This document shows positions 23,305 through 35,574 of a stretch of DNA of 64,000 nt, in pieces (the stretch's first letter is position 1; the number at the start of each line of letters is the position of its first letter). Source of the DNA: Datura wrightii (taxonomy: Eukaryota; Streptophyta; Magnoliopsida; Solanales; Solanaceae); NCBI GenBank assembly GCA_035772735.1, contig JASDFA010000007.1:130052501-130116500 (forward strand), read 5' to 3'. The translations under genes were made by a program, and so were the position numbers. Under the pieces are notes generated by a model that saw nothing but the letters and a program-made list of their open reading frames with translations, had not been told where the DNA came from and ran no database searches.

Positions 23305-26199
23305 GGGCTCGTTTGGTATGAGGTATAAGAGATAAATAATCTTGAGATTAATTTGGGAATGAGTTTATTTCACATTTGATTGAGACAAAATCTTAGGATA
23401 ATTTATTCCAGGATTAGCTATCTCAAAATTATAGTGTTATTTTTATCCCACTTTAAAGATGAAATAACTAATCTCGAGATAATTAATATAAAAATAATTT
23501 ATTTCCCACCCAAACTGTCACACCCCGCCTTGGGGGGTATGACTGGCACCTGGTGCCCTACTAGGACCTGACCTGCTGGACTGTTAAGCCTAGCACATCT
23601 GGCGCCTGACTGGCTCTGACTCACATTTCTGGAAACAAAGTGCTATATAACGGCTGTAAACACAGCCCCCGGCCCATTGGCCTATAGCCTTCTGTACTTG
23701 TACTAGCAGCTAACCAGAAACATATCATCTCAGGGGAACCTATGCGGGCCGACAAGGCCACCATGCTGTCTAGTTATCTGCAACTCAATCATAAAGTACA
23801 AAAAGAAACTACGTGACCGGCAAGGTCAACACTACTGGCAACTATGGCCCCACACGACCATCATAATAGAAAGAAGGAATGCTAACAACTGTACCACTGC
23901 ACAGCCTCTCACGACCGGCTCATCTGACCACAGGGAAAATAAACAGACTGCAAGCCTCTAAGAAGAATAATAGAAATGATCGGGACAGGGCCCCGACCTA
24001 CCTGCACTGTACAACAAAAGGAACTGAGCTACACCTCTGGAAATTCAGTCTCCGGATGACAGGAGCTGAATACTCAACCGCTGATGGGGATCACGTGGTA
24101 TCGCCTGCTCGTCTATGGGTACCTGCAGGCAAGTAATGCAGCGCCCCACTGGGCGTCAGTACCGCTGGTACTGAGTATGTAAAGCAATAACTGAAGACAA
24201 AATCTGAAAGCAATGATATGACCGATGAAACTGAAGTAGAAGGAATAACTTAACTCTCTGATAATGTAAACCTTACCTTCTCTTAATCTTTACTGGAAGG
24301 GATAAGAGTCATACCTGGAAACGTATCGTGCTACTGCTGATCTACTTGTATCTAACATAACATGGCACAACATGAAATAACATAACATAGCACACACAAA
24401 CCTTACCCGACCCCCATAAGCCGGGAGTACAACCAGCACAGAATCTATACCCCTACCCTGGTCATCCCATCCCCTATAATGGCTGCAAGCATCCCGCCGG
24501 TCCCCTGGGTATGCACTTGGGCTCGCTGAGCCCCTGACTATAACTGCATCTGAGTCCGGAGGACTCCTGATTCTGCACCCGGGCTTATCCGCTCGACTGG
24601 GGTGTGTAAGGGCCGATCAAGGCACAAATATGGGGAAAAACTGGCATCCACTCCATAGAGTGACGTATCCTTGTCCTCTGGCGGACGAGTCGACACAGCT
24701 ATCAACCCTGGGCGGTCATGGATGCTAGGTAATCCAACCCCAAACAATACAACAGTCTCAACTGGTAATACTATCTGTGTATCTCACATGCTGAGGCTAC
24801 TAGGGGTAAAGTACCATATATATATTACATACTGAACTAATGATAGTAATCTGTACGTATCTGTTACGTGCTGAGGCAGGTGAATATATATAAATATGAA
24901 CATAATCCCCTGCCAGACTATACTGGGACAAATGCTATACAAGATAATGTTTCTGCTGAAAACTCTGCTGTTTACTGGGTTTCTGTATACGCTATATGCT
25001 GGACTAGTGATAGAAATATGTACATGCTTAATACATGCTGAGGCTGGAAGTACTATATATGTGTGTACGAATATAGTCTTTCTGCTGAACTATGTTGTAT
25101 ACTGATTTTCTATAGTAACATGATTTACTATTCCTGACATACTTTCTAAACTTCATTTTAGTCTGCTATTCTATTTCTGAAGTGCTTTACGGATACTGTA
25201 CTACTTCACGGGGTTCCAACTGAACACAACAATATCTTAACATGGCATATCACATCACATACTGAGTATACTGGGCAATCTCTAACACTTGCGTTAGAAT
25301 CTATATCATACTGATAGGTTTCATACACATTACAACCCAATGTTTCTCACATCGTACCGATATTCATAATAACGCAATACTCGACTTCTGAACATTCTAC
25401 TGGTCTGTAATTTATTACACTATACTAATATCACTTAACTTGCCGAAGGAAACTAACTTTACATACCTTGTCTTTGACTATTCGTCCGTCGGACGAGGCT
25501 CAGCCGGTACTTCAACTATTTTCTTCCAACTGCATTCATAAATATATCAATCAATACTAAATACAGCTTTATTGTAAAGAGCAACGTTACTTTCGATATA
25601 GTTTATAGCCTAAACTCAGGCTTATCGAAAGACGGTCGAAAACTCGCTATTTTTCAGCGGCCCATAAGGGAGAAGTATTCACTTCTCAGCTAGGAACACA
25701 TAGACATTAATTTAGAGCAATTCTACTTACCTTAGTTCGGTGGCTCGCCGATTCGTCGGCCGTATTTCACGAAACTAAATCCGTAGAAATACTCTCTGCT
25801 GCTAAATACTTTGGTATCTAGGATTAATTTGAGTTTGGGCAGCGTTTGGCAGCGTAATCGGACGAAAATATATAATTTCCTTCGTCTTCCTCTGCTTTAC
25901 TGCGCAATTCTGGAAATTTTTAAGTGATAAATGATTTTAAACCGAAGTGGGGGCTTTATATACTTGGGCCTGAACTTGGGCAACGTGTCACGGAGCCATC
26001 GCGGAGGCCTCTCCTCCGTGACACGCTGCCATCGCGGAGGGGCTCTGCCTCGGCTCCTCCCGCGATGGTTCGACGGGTTTCTCGTCCGATCTTTTTCCCG
26101 GCCTTTCTCTAGCACGTATGGCCTTCTAATATGCTTAACCAACGTGCGAATAGGTCGTCTAGGTGCCGGAAATTCTACGGGGTATAACACAAACGACCC
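23305..26199. mobile_element. MITE (GGGCTCGTTTGG ends), split by solo LTR copy 2
   Basis: The left end at 23305 reads GGGCTCGTTTGGTATGAGG. The right end, after the inserted LTR, reads CCAAACGACCC and reverses to GGGTCGTTTGG. Once the LTR and one duplication are removed it is about 216 bp. The TIR look fits PIF/Harbinger- or hAT-like MITEs; its own target duplication is unclear (TTA on the left, AAT on the right). Confidence 0.6.
23516..26189 (-). mobile_element. Solo LTR, dominant family, copy 2 (2674 bp)
   Basis: It begins TGTCACACCCCGCCTTG and ends ACGGGGTATAACA, with perfect duplication CAAAC (23511..23515 and 26190..26194). It aligns with copy 1 in the GTACCTGCAGGCAAGTAATG block and other parts. 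A TATATAAAGCCC box (minus, near 25953..25964) precedes a GC-rich segment (25980..26100, containing TCGCGGAGG repeats) not shared in sequence with the other copies. No internal region. Confidence 0.88.
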
Positions 26200-26716
26200 A
26201 ATAACCTTTTGTTAAACACGATGACTTTGAAGAAGTTGCCAAACAAATTAAGACATATCACACAAATCTTCAATAATAATATTTCAATATAATAGGTAAA
26301 TTTTTATTTGAAATTAAAATTTATGTTATATATTTCTCTATATATATCAACTTTTTAACTTCAATAATAACATTCATCTTATCACGATTTTTTTTAAATT
26401 TTTGTAAAATCACCTTTATGTAACAATTTTACTCAAATATTTATGTATTTATTATTTTATAAAAACCAACAAGCAAAATCAAATCTATTAATAATATTTT
26501 ATTCGGGACATAACTTTAAAAAATTTATAAGTTTTGATGGTGAATCTGGAACATCAAAAAAGGAGAGTCAATTATTTAGGAAAAATAATATATTTTTGTT
26601 TGATTTGGAGGATTTCATTCAAAAAAAGGATTTTTGCATACTTTTATAAAGACAAAAGCATATTCGACTCTATAGTGTAATTAGGAACAAACTTAGCTAA
26701 TAGACAAAAGTAGAGG
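26200..26716. other. Spacer, no gene seen
   Basis: AT-rich. The 68-codon frame at 26443..26649 shows no recognised domain. Part (26343..26440) resembles the repeat-like stretch at 6250..6480. The last five bases (AGAGG) are the Copia target duplication. Confidence 0.4.
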
Positions 26717-26948
26717 TGTTATAAATATATCTGTATTATAGTAAATGTCTATAAAGATATTTGTATTGTAGTGGATACATGTGTTTATATTATAGTGAAA
26801 GTCTATCTTTTGGAGAAAAGTTAGGAGGAATTATCCCTATAAATAAAGGGGTTCTCCTTCATTGTATTTCATCCCATCAAGAGAAATAAGAACTTATCTC
26901 CTCTCTTTCTTTACAATATTCTTGTTCTTTATTTATTATTTCATGACA
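26717..26948 (+). repeat. Left (5') LTR of the Copia element
   Basis: It starts TGTTATAAATATATCTG and ends CATGACA. A TATAAATA box (near 26849) sits before AAGGGGTTCTCC, the likely transcription start area. Confidence 0.85.
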
Positions 26949-26963
26949 CGTTATCAACACGAG
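26949..26963 (+). other. Candidate Copia primer-binding site
   Basis: CGTTATCAACACGAG directly follows the left LTR. It is not the standard iMet 3' end; this position and motif are seen in some plant Copia lineages. The priming tRNA is not identified here. Confidence 0.5.
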
Positions 26964-27331
26964 ACTCTACAATATTTATTTGAGAATTGAGAAAGACATA
27001 CCCATAAACTAAACACGAAATCAGCTTCAAAAACAAAATGGAATTCAAATTGTCAGAAATCAATCATTAAAATTCTTGCTGCATTTAGACATTATTGAGC
27101 CTTTAATCTTGCCCAAAGAAATTCTTTTCTTACAATTTACTTTATTTATGTGGAGCTAAATATTATTTATGTATATTTAATGTCTATCTTTACCACTGGC
27201 AGTCGGATTTCATAAAAAGGAATTTCATAAAGATTGTAACTTTGATAAACTATACTAGTGGCCGTAAAGTACCAACTGCATTCAGGTACTTGATGACACA
27301 AGGTATTATGTTTTTTCCTCTTCCTTTTAAT

Positions 27332-27769
27332 ATGGCTAACCTTACGAAACTTGATTTCGTTGCTCTTCAAAGTTCGGGCAAGAACTACCTTTCATGGGTG
27401 TTGGATGCTGAAATCCATATGAATGCAATGGGTCTTGGAGACACCATTAAAAATAAAAATAAAGCATCAAATCAAGATCGTGCTAAGACTATGATATTCT
27501 TGCGTCATCATCTTGATGAAATTCTGAAAATTGAATATCTCACGATTAAGGATCCACTTGTTTTGTGGAATAGCCTAAAAGAAAGGTATGACCACATGAA
27601 GATGGTCATCCACCCAAATGCACGATATGATTGGATCCATCAAGACTATAAGTTTGTTCATGAGTACAACTCTTCAACGTTTAAAATTATTTCTAAGTTG
27701 AAATTATGTGGAGAAACTATTAATGATGTTGATATAATCGAATATGTGGTAGTACACAAAATTAATTGA
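27332..27769 (+). pseudogene. Copia gag fragment (UBN2-like), truncated
   Basis: ATG at 27332 opens 145 codons beginning MANLTKLDFVALQSSGKNYL, with the W-x-x-D-A-E-I-H and LKERYDH motifs of plant Copia Gag. The usual Gag continues through a CCHC zinc knuckle; here the frame ends at about the middle of the capsid region and the downstream DNA (27770..28190) has scattered stops. An upstream in-frame extension to 27242 lacks an ATG and is leader. Non-functional. Confidence 0.85.
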
Positions 27770-28425
27770 AAGCTCTAGAGCTAATGTGTTACTAGTAAGT
27801 CTCAAAAGGAAACTTATAAGTTTCAGATATATTGAAAAAAAATTGAGACTATAAATTATGGGAAGATCTAATATCTTCATATTACTACAAGTAAAGCGGG
27901 TTATAAACATTTATGTAAGAGATTACCCGTCGCTTTCTTTTTTTTTGTAGTACATAAATATGAGTATAATGACGAAATCACATACGAAAGTAAACTAGAA
28001 GTTTACTGAAATAAAGATAAGTTGGTATAACTGGTTGGTCATCCCGGTTCAAATGTGATGCAAAAATAATTAAGAATTTGCGTGGCTATATATTGAAGAA
28101 ATAAAAGATTCTTCAAGAATTCTCTTGTGTTGCTTGTTCTCATAATAGAATGATTATTATATTAGCTAAGAATGGGATTATATTTCTTAAAATTTTGGAA
28201 CTTATAAAAAAGTGAATATGGGCCCATTCAGCTACCATGGGAACCATTTACTATTATATAATTTTAATAGTTGCATATATGGTATGGTTACATGTGGTTT
28301 GATATCAACTTGCAATTGATTTTTGCAAGGTTGTTGCTCGAATTGTTAAATTAAGAGCACGGTTTCAAATTATAAAATCATGTGGATAATGTTGGTTCAT
28401 ATCTAAGTTGGTTTAGCAAAAATTA

Positions 28426-31400
28426 TATCATGCCCCACCTTGGGAGCCATGACTGACACTTAGTACCTACTAGGATCTGAACTGACTTAACTAAGCCTAG
28501 GCGCACCTGGTGCAGGCTTGCTCCTCAAATCAAGAAAATAGCGAGCTATATTTCGGCTGTAAATACAACCTCCGACCGACAAGGCCATATAGCCACCTGT
28601 AAATGAAAACAGCTAACCAACAACAAGCAACAGAAGGGATCCTATACGGGCCGACAAGGCCACCATGCTGTCTAGTTATAACAGAAACGAAGACAAACTA
28701 CTATCCTAGGCCCCACAAGGCCAACAAACGAAACATAACTGATTAAGGCCCCCCACTGCCAACATACAACTAACCAACTGAGGACTGTAGTCTGCAAGCC
28801 TCTAAGAGTACAAATAGTGGTCGGAAAAGGGCCCCGCCCTACCCCAAAATGCTATACAACTGAAATATAGAAATTTCTACAACCTGGCAACTCTGAATGA
28901 AAGGAGCTAACCTAACTGCGACTCTGAACAACTACTACTGAAGATCCTGAACCCTGTCTGTCTAAACCTGCAGGCAAGTAATGCAGCACCCCATAATTGA
29001 GCGTCAGTACAATATGTACCGAATATGTAAGGCAGGAATAGACTGAATGAAAGATGTGAAATACTGAAAGTGAGTAGGAAGGAGAGGCAGAAAGATTAAC
29101 CTGTAAGCTAGCTTATTCGTAATCTGCATCTATCAAATACTACACATACATAACCAATGACGACACAATCATATATTCATCAACTAAATCTAGCAGACAA
29201 GAATAAAAGCAAGAACCTCACCTGGCCCCCATAAGCCTGGAACGTACAACCAGCACAGAATAACCCACCTGGGGCCCCATAAGCCCTGGTGAGTGCACTT
29301 CAATCTATATATCCCTAACCAGGTTTCTATGACTGTACTGGTGCTATAGCCAACCTACCAGTCCTCTGGGTCTGCAACTGAGCCCACTTGGCCCCTGGTA
29401 TATAGCTGTGTCTGAGTAGTGGACTCCTGATATCTGATATCTGCACCTCGGGCACCAGGCTCGATGGGGGTGTATAGAGCCCACCACGGCATATAATAGC
29501 CCGCCCATGGAATGGACTGTATGAGGATCTGGGACCCCATCTTCGTCCCTCGCGGATGGCATACCGCTCTCTGGAGCGGCATCATCTCGCCCTTGGCGGG
29601 CGTCGACACAGCTAGTAACCCTGGGGTGGTCATGGATGGCTCCTAAGTGAGGGCAAACCCAAGCAAGGTGTTGTACCAACATCTCAATCTATCCACTCAA
29701 AAGGTGTGACTAGCCTTCTGGGCCTAACGCCACCGCTGCTCGCCCCCTAGGATAGTTTGTAAAGCTGCTACCAGGCACGCCGCGCACCTGTATCTGATCA
29801 GAGGATCCTGATAGTGATCATGATCTCTAATAGTTTAGACTAAATAGGGCGAGGTCTGGAGTGGTCCAACACAACTTTCTATATTTCCTCCCCGAACATC
29901 TATAAACCCTGGTGAGTGCACTTCAATCTATATATCCCTAACCAGGTTTCTATGACTGTACTGGTGCTATAGTCAACCTACCAGTCCTCTGGGTCTGCAA
30001 CTGAGCCCACTTGGCCCTTGGTCTGTAGCTGTGTTTGAGTAGTGGACTCCTGATATCTGATATCTGCACCCCGGGCACCGGGCTCGATGGGTGTGTGTGG
30101 AGCCCACCACGGCATATAATAGCCCGCCCATGGAATGGACTGTATGAGGACCTGGCACCCCATCTTCGTCCCTCGTGGACGGCATACCGCTCTCTAGAGC
30201 GAAATCATCTCGCCCCTGGCGGGCGTCGACACAGCTAGTAACCCTGGGGTGGTCATGGATGGCTCCTAAGTGAGGGCAACCCCAAGCAAGGTGTTGTACC
30301 AACATCTCAATCTAGCCACTCAAAAGGTGTGACTAGCCTTCTGGGCCTAACGCCACCGCTGCTCGCCCCCTAGGATAGTTTGTAAAGCTGCTACCAGGCA
30401 CGCCGCGCACCTGTATCTGATCAGAGGATCCTGATAGTGATCATGATCTCTAATAGTTTGGACTAAATAGGGAGAGGTCTGGAGTGGTCTAACACAACTC
30501 TCTATATTTCCTTCTCGAACATCTATAACTCAAAATAACTGCAGGTTCGCGAATGACTAACTACTCAGTTTCTCTGCTCAGGACAACTGTAGGGCTGGTA
30601 CTGGCCGAACATGCTTTTGAGTGATCGTCCCCTAATCCTCCATGGGAAGTTTACTGACATCCTTAGCCTGTGGGAAGTACTTGTACTAACATAGTACTTA
30701 CTAGTTCCTTAGACCTCATCTTGGTCTAATCGGATCTTATATTACTTTTCTGGGCGATTCTTAACCTTATAGACAACTTTATGTAGACTTAACCATTCCT
30801 GGCAATCTATACATGAATACATCATAAGAACCAGCTGGGGTGCTGGCCTGACCTCTAACTATTGATAAGGTCCCCTTCCTTAGGGTACCCACGGGTCTAT
30901 TTGACCTGAATGACTGGGCTGGCTTCCTGGGAGACCTATGTGATAACTGCTAAGTCAACTAGGATTGACAATCATTGGTAATAGCTAATAGGGTGGTAGG
31001 CTGTCACTCAGTACACTAGACAACCCTAGCGTCACTAATTCTAAAGTATGACTATTCTGTCTACATTTTGGGCCTTGGGACGTGCAGTTATGTCAATGGC
31101 TTCTGGGCGTGCTTTTCTGGCAACCCAGGCGCCAAACTGGTAGTTATGTCGCCTAACTACGCCTACGTTGTTCAACTTACTAACTCAGGTTCGTTAACCC
31201 TCACGAGTTTCTAAGGTCTAGTCGTAGCAATAAAACATACGATCCTACTAAAACTATGAATTGAAGAATAGAAGAGTTTCTATGAAGCTTCTAGCGTGTA
31301 TCGTGCTTATTCATGTCTTTTTCCGACTAGAGATACTATGGTATAATCCATATACATTTTCTAACAGCTAACCATAATAGATATATAACCATAATCTACT

Positions 31401-32362
31401 GATGGCAGTTACTCGTAGCATATCTAATCTTTATATACTAGCAACAGCTAATTCCAACATGTTTAATAACAATTTAATGGTAGCAACTATCTACAGCACG
31501 TGAAATCGTTATTTCTATTCGAGAACATAAGTTGTAGCACTGTACTACCAGTATACTTGTCGAGGGTTAAGCCTTACATACCTCGTTCGCCGATTTCTGA
31601 TTAACTAGCTAGTTTCAATTCGTATTCAACTGCTCTTCTCAACCGCAATCGTATTACTAGGGGAATATGACTAGTTTCAGTACTAAATTCGGCAAAAACG
31701 ATAACTTTTAATACCAATATTGACTATACTTCAACTTAACGAAACACGGCTGAAAACGTATTATTTCCTGAGAGTTCAGAAGGGAGAATTACTTACTTGA
31801 AGCCTGTGATCATATAGGAATCAGTTTGGAGCAATTCCGACAACTTTAGCTCGGCGGGATTACGATTCGCGGGCGAATTTCACGAAAATAACTCCGTAGT
31901 AATGCTTTCTGCAGCCTTAAACTTCAATACATGAAGTTAATTTGAATTTGGATAGCATTTCGTAACATAATTTGATGAAAACTTGAAGAAAGTTGCGTGT
32001 TCTTTCGTTTCTGGCCGAGGGGAATATTTAATGAATCATTTGAAATGAGCAAGGAAACATATATATAGGCATAGGGCGGTGTCCTGGGCGGCGCCCCGTG
32101 CTGGCCAAAGCGCCGAGAGGCCCGTGCCTCGCGCTGGCCAAAGCGCCAAAAGCCCTGCTGCGCTGCGCCTCCCAGGGCGCTAATCCCCCTGGCGAGTCGC
32201 ATTGCCCATAACACAAGCAGGCTGGCGCGTCGCGATGGCCCTGTGCGCACTGGTCTCGTTCGATCCCACTTTCGAGGCTTTCTCCACACGCGTTAAGATC
32301 TCTTACTCGTCACCAATCCACGTGTATGCCTACCAACCGTTAACATTTTACGGGGTGTAACA
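28426..32362 (-). mobile_element. Solo LTR, dominant family, copy 3 (3937 bp)
   Basis: It begins TATCATGCCCCACCTTGG (TG decayed to TA) and ends ACGGGGTGTAACA. The perfect duplication AATTA (28421..28425 and 32363..32367) proves a single insertion into the Copia element. It is the longest copy, partly because of a 623-bp tandem duplication. A TATATATA stretch at 32059 (minus) adjoins a GC-rich stretch (32075..32270, with GCTGGCCAAAGCGCC twice). It has no PBS or coding domain; the 121- and 112-codon minus frames are chance. Confidence 0.85.
29284..30529. repeat. 623-bp tandem duplication inside solo LTR copy 3
   Basis: Unit 1 (29284..29906) and unit 2 (29907..about 30529) are nearly identical, both starting CCCTGGTGAGTGCACTTC and ending near CGAACATCTATAA. 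The duplicated minus-strand frames at 29344 and 29973 come from this. Copy 4 has a single unit, so the duplication is specific to this copy or its source. Confidence 0.88.
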
Positions 32363-32470
32363 AATTATATGCCTCCAATTATAGCTAAACCATTAATTTG
32401 TAGAACAAAAATTGCAAATAAATTTGGTACAAGATATGTTTATCTAACATATAGCGACATTTGAATGCAT

Positions 32471-33413
32471 CAAGCCAACCCCTATCACAATTGGTACAGG
32501 GTCAGGAACCAAATAATTCCATGTAAATATTTGAATGTGCGATATATGATTTAATTGCTCCACCACAACACACAAAGATAGGTCCCCAAATGAGGTTGGG
32601 GTAAATGTTAGTGTTTCTAACATTAGGGGGAGAAGTGATTAGTAGCTGAAAATTGAGTGCGGGATGAATTATCCAGATCCTCAAAAAAAATGTGAACTTG
32701 AAGTTCAAGAGATAATTCACTTCTATAATATTGCAAATCAATTGTCATATGTATTTGCTGATCCTATTTTATAATTCAGTTGCAAATGCTCCAATGATAG
32801 GTCCTTGAAGGACAAGGTCTATGAGATGCCTGAAGCGTGATAGACCACACAGTTTTAAATATAGAACTCCTTGAAGAAGGAGAGGAACAAATGATTAAGA
32901 TGGTCATAATGATGAGGCAAGTGCTTTAAGAAAGCACCATGACATAACACTTCATAAAACCTTGGCAAAGGTTCAGGTACCTAAAAATGATAAAAAATGA
33001 AGAGATCTCAATAAGTTATGGAGTATTGGAACTGATATCAAAATGATCGTCGGTGATACCTTTAATATAATGTAACGCTCAATATTATAAATATTGATGA
33101 GGATCTTAAATTCAAATCTGTCAAGAAGTGTGGATAGATAAATGATTGGCCAAATAAGAATATGCAATTCAAGTATAATGCCAGTGGGTATAAATGGATA
33201 CTTGTGGCATAAAGATTTTTTGCAAATCCTGACATTATTATATGGAGAGGTCCTCCTGTGGTGGATGAAATTATTTTGAGGTTACTCATAAGTCTAGCAA
33301 TACATGAAAAACTTGATATGCATATAATGAAATTATTTTCATATCTAGATAGACTGAAGGATATATCAAAATCCTTGAAGAATTTAAAGGAACGAGAAAA
33401 TTCTTGGTCCTTA
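32471..33413 (+). other. Decayed Copia pol interior
   Basis: Between the integrase remnant and the RT end. Short Copia-like phrases can be read in changing frames (for instance YMDIE-less RT parts are absent, while 33180..33410 has tail pieces of the RT region), but no reverse transcriptase catalytic core is recognisable. Treated as the degenerate interior of the element. Confidence 0.45.
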
Positions 33414-34123
33414 AGTAATATCTTAGTGCAATTGGTGCACTAATGTATCTTACTAACACTACAAGACCTGATATAGCCTTTTCAATTAATTTGTTAGCAA
33501 GATATAGTTCTGCTCCTACTAGGAGACATTGGAATGGGATCAAACACATAATGCGGTATCTAAAAGGGACTACCGATATGAGCTTATATTATTCTAACAA
33601 TTGCAGTGCCGATCTTGTTGGTTATGCTGATGCTGGGTATTTATCTGACCCACACAAAGATCGATCTCAAACTGGTTACGTGGTCATATGTGGAGGTACT
33701 GCCATATTTTGGAGATCTACAAAGCAGTCTCTCGTAGCCACTTCATCAAATCATGCTGAGATAACAACTATTCATGAAGCAATCCGAGAATGTGTGTGGT
33801 TGAGGTCCATGATACATCTCATTAGAGAAAAATGTGATTTGAAATGTGACAAAGTACCCACAATTTTATATGAAGATAATGCAGCATGCATAGCACAACT
33901 AAAGGGAGGATTTATAAAAGGAGATAGAATGAAGCACATTTTGCCAAAGCTTTTCTATACATATGAGCTCCAAAAGAATGGTGATATCAACATGTGACAT
34001 ATTCATACAAGTGACAATGTGGCTGATTTATTCACCAAGTCTCTACCAACTGCAACTTTCAAGAAGATGGTGCATAAGATCGGGATGCAAAGATTCAAAG
34101 ATGTTCTAATTAGGGTGAGTTAA
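33414..34123 (+). pseudogene. Copia RT C-terminal end and RNase H, with one in-frame stop
   Basis: The translation begins SAIGALMYLTNTTRPDIAFS, the conserved Copia segment linking RT to RNase H, continues through GYADAGYLSDPHKDRSQTGY, SSNHAEITTIHEA and LYEDNAACIAQL, then ends near VADLFTKSLPT. RNase H acidic residues (D in YADAGY, E in HAEI, D in YEDN) are present. A TGA at 33995..33997 interrupts, but the frame resumes to a TAA at 34121..34123. The RT catalytic core is absent upstream. Non-functional alone. Confidence 0.88.
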
Positions 34124-34309
34124 TACGCGTTGTACTCTTTTTCCGCTATGAGGTTTTGTCCCACTAGGTTTTCCTTGTAAGGTTTTTAATGAGGCAACCA
34201 AACTATGTATTATTAGATATGTGTACTCTTTTTCCTTCACTAGATTTTTTTCCACTGGGTTTTTCTAGTAAGGTTTTAACGAGGCATATTATCTACAGAA
34301 TAGACATTC

Positions 34310-34318
34310 AAGGGGGAG
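34310..34318 (+). other. Copia polypurine tract
   Basis: AAGGGGGAG immediately before the right LTR; primes plus-strand DNA synthesis in this family. Confidence 0.75.
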
Positions 34319-34552
34319 AGTTATAAATATATTTATATTATAGTGAACGTCTAGTAAGGTATTTGTATTATAGTGGATACATGTGTTTATATTATAGTGA
34401 AAGTCTATCTTTTGAAGAAAAGTTAGGAGGAATTATCCCTATAAGTAGAGGGGTTTTCCTTCATTGTATTTCATCCCATCAAGAGAAATAAGAACTTATC
34501 TCCTTCTCTCTTTCTTGACAATATTTTTGTTCTTTCTTTATTATTTATAACA
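34319..34552 (+). repeat. Right (3') LTR of the Copia element
   Basis: It aligns with 26717..26948 along its length (234 versus 232 bp). The first base is A where the left LTR has T. It ends TATAACA. Confidence 0.85.
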
Positions 34553-34557
34553 AGAGG

Positions 34558-35574
34558 AGTATTTTTTACTCTTTTTTTTAATGGTGTAATCTCTTAATTG
34601 GTCTGAATAGGTCTAATTGATTAAGATCTTGTAATAAAGTCTTAATATACTTCCTTCGTTTCATTATAATTGGTAGGTATACTAAACAAAGTTGTTTCAA
34701 ATACTGGCTAGTTTCAAAATTCAAGAGATAATTGATCATATTTTTTTCAATTCTATTCTTAGTACTTAAAGTCATTCTAAAATATGAAAAAAATTATTGT
34801 TATATGTTTCCAAAAAGTACCTATAAATTAATAGGGTTATATTAATCAATTTGTAATTCCTATTAATTTTTTTCTTAATGAGTATGCAAATTTATCCTAT
34901 CAACTAAAATGAAACAGAGGGTGTAATTAAGATATCTATTCAAAGTTTCTATATCCATTCACATCTACCTCTATTCCCCATCATTATCAACTACTGTCGT
35001 CGTTATCCATCCAATTATCAACTAGAGAAAATTACATAAATGACTACATTTAGGTCGAAAATACGCTGAGGTGGCAATATTTTTGTTATTTATAAAATAT
35101 GACAATATTATGTGTCATGTGTTGTATTCTATTATATAAAACACGATGAACACATATACAAAGATGTACTTAGTTGAATGATTTTAGGGATTGTATTTGT
35201 TTTAAATTGTCAATTACTATTATTCACGCTCTTCCTTATAATAAATACATTCCATAATTATTGGGCTCTAAAAATATATGGGATTCAAAATTTATATTAC
35301 CACCTTGTATAAAAAATCTAAAAATTATGATATATTTTCCTTCCACAACGTAAATTGTATTCTTCATTCAATTTGATTCAGGTATGCATTTCAATTTACA
35401 TTATATCCAAATTTTTAAATAAATAGATGTTGTTGAATACAATTTTTATTGTCTTTTGAAAAAAAAAATCCAGCTTAGATATATTTTTGATGATTTGTAT
35501 CAACATTATTTAGTTTGTTCACTAATTTAATTTTTTGTAAAAAAAAAAAAAGAATTGATAGTTATTGATGGCAG
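34558..35574. other. AT-rich stretch between Copia and MULE coding parts
   Basis: Contains the MITE at 34650..34923. The rest probably includes the left end or first intron of the MULE, but no terminal inverted repeat could be identified. No other gene. Confidence 0.4.
34650..34923. mobile_element. Stowaway-like MITE
   Basis: Left CTTCCTTCGTTTCATTATAATTGG-type end and right CAACTAAAATGAAACAGAGGGTG are inverted relatives; TA flanks both (34648..34649 and 34924..34925). 274 bp, AT-rich. Confidence 0.6.

Larger units (their letters stand above)
28193..32470 (+). pseudogene. Copia integrase remnant, split by solo LTR copy 3
   Basis: Two flanks of the inserted LTR carry decayed integrase-like sequence on +. 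In 28200..28425 translations in shifting frames give GPIQ/PPCGPF-like, LIDA-like and FARLLAR phrases typical of the plant Copia integrase core. In 32368..32460 MPPIIAKPLILRTKI follows, resembling the end of the core. Stops and frameshifts are many, and the two parts are not contiguous in normal integrases, so DNA between them was lost before the LTR arrived. Confidence 0.6.
26717..34552 (+). mobile_element. Ty1/Copia retrotransposon, degenerate, with nested solo LTR
   Basis: LTRs are 26717..26948 (232 bp) and 34319..34552 (234 bp), sharing TCCCTATAARTARAGGGG, TCATCCCATCAAGAG and TAAGAACTTATCTCC. The flanks carry the same duplication AGAGG (26712..26716 and 34553..34557). CGTTATCAACACGAG follows the left LTR as candidate PBS, and AAGGGGGAG precedes the right LTR as polypurine tract. 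Gag and the pol ends survive on +, in the Gag-integrase-RT-RNase H order of Copia. Without the 3937-bp solo LTR the element is only about 3.9 kb, so much of pol is missing. Confidence 0.92.

Noticed and set aside
29344..30305. Two similar 110-112-codon minus-strand frames
   Set aside because: They look like a duplicated gene pair but are the two units of a 623-bp tandem duplication inside a solo LTR; the frame is not kept in other copies.
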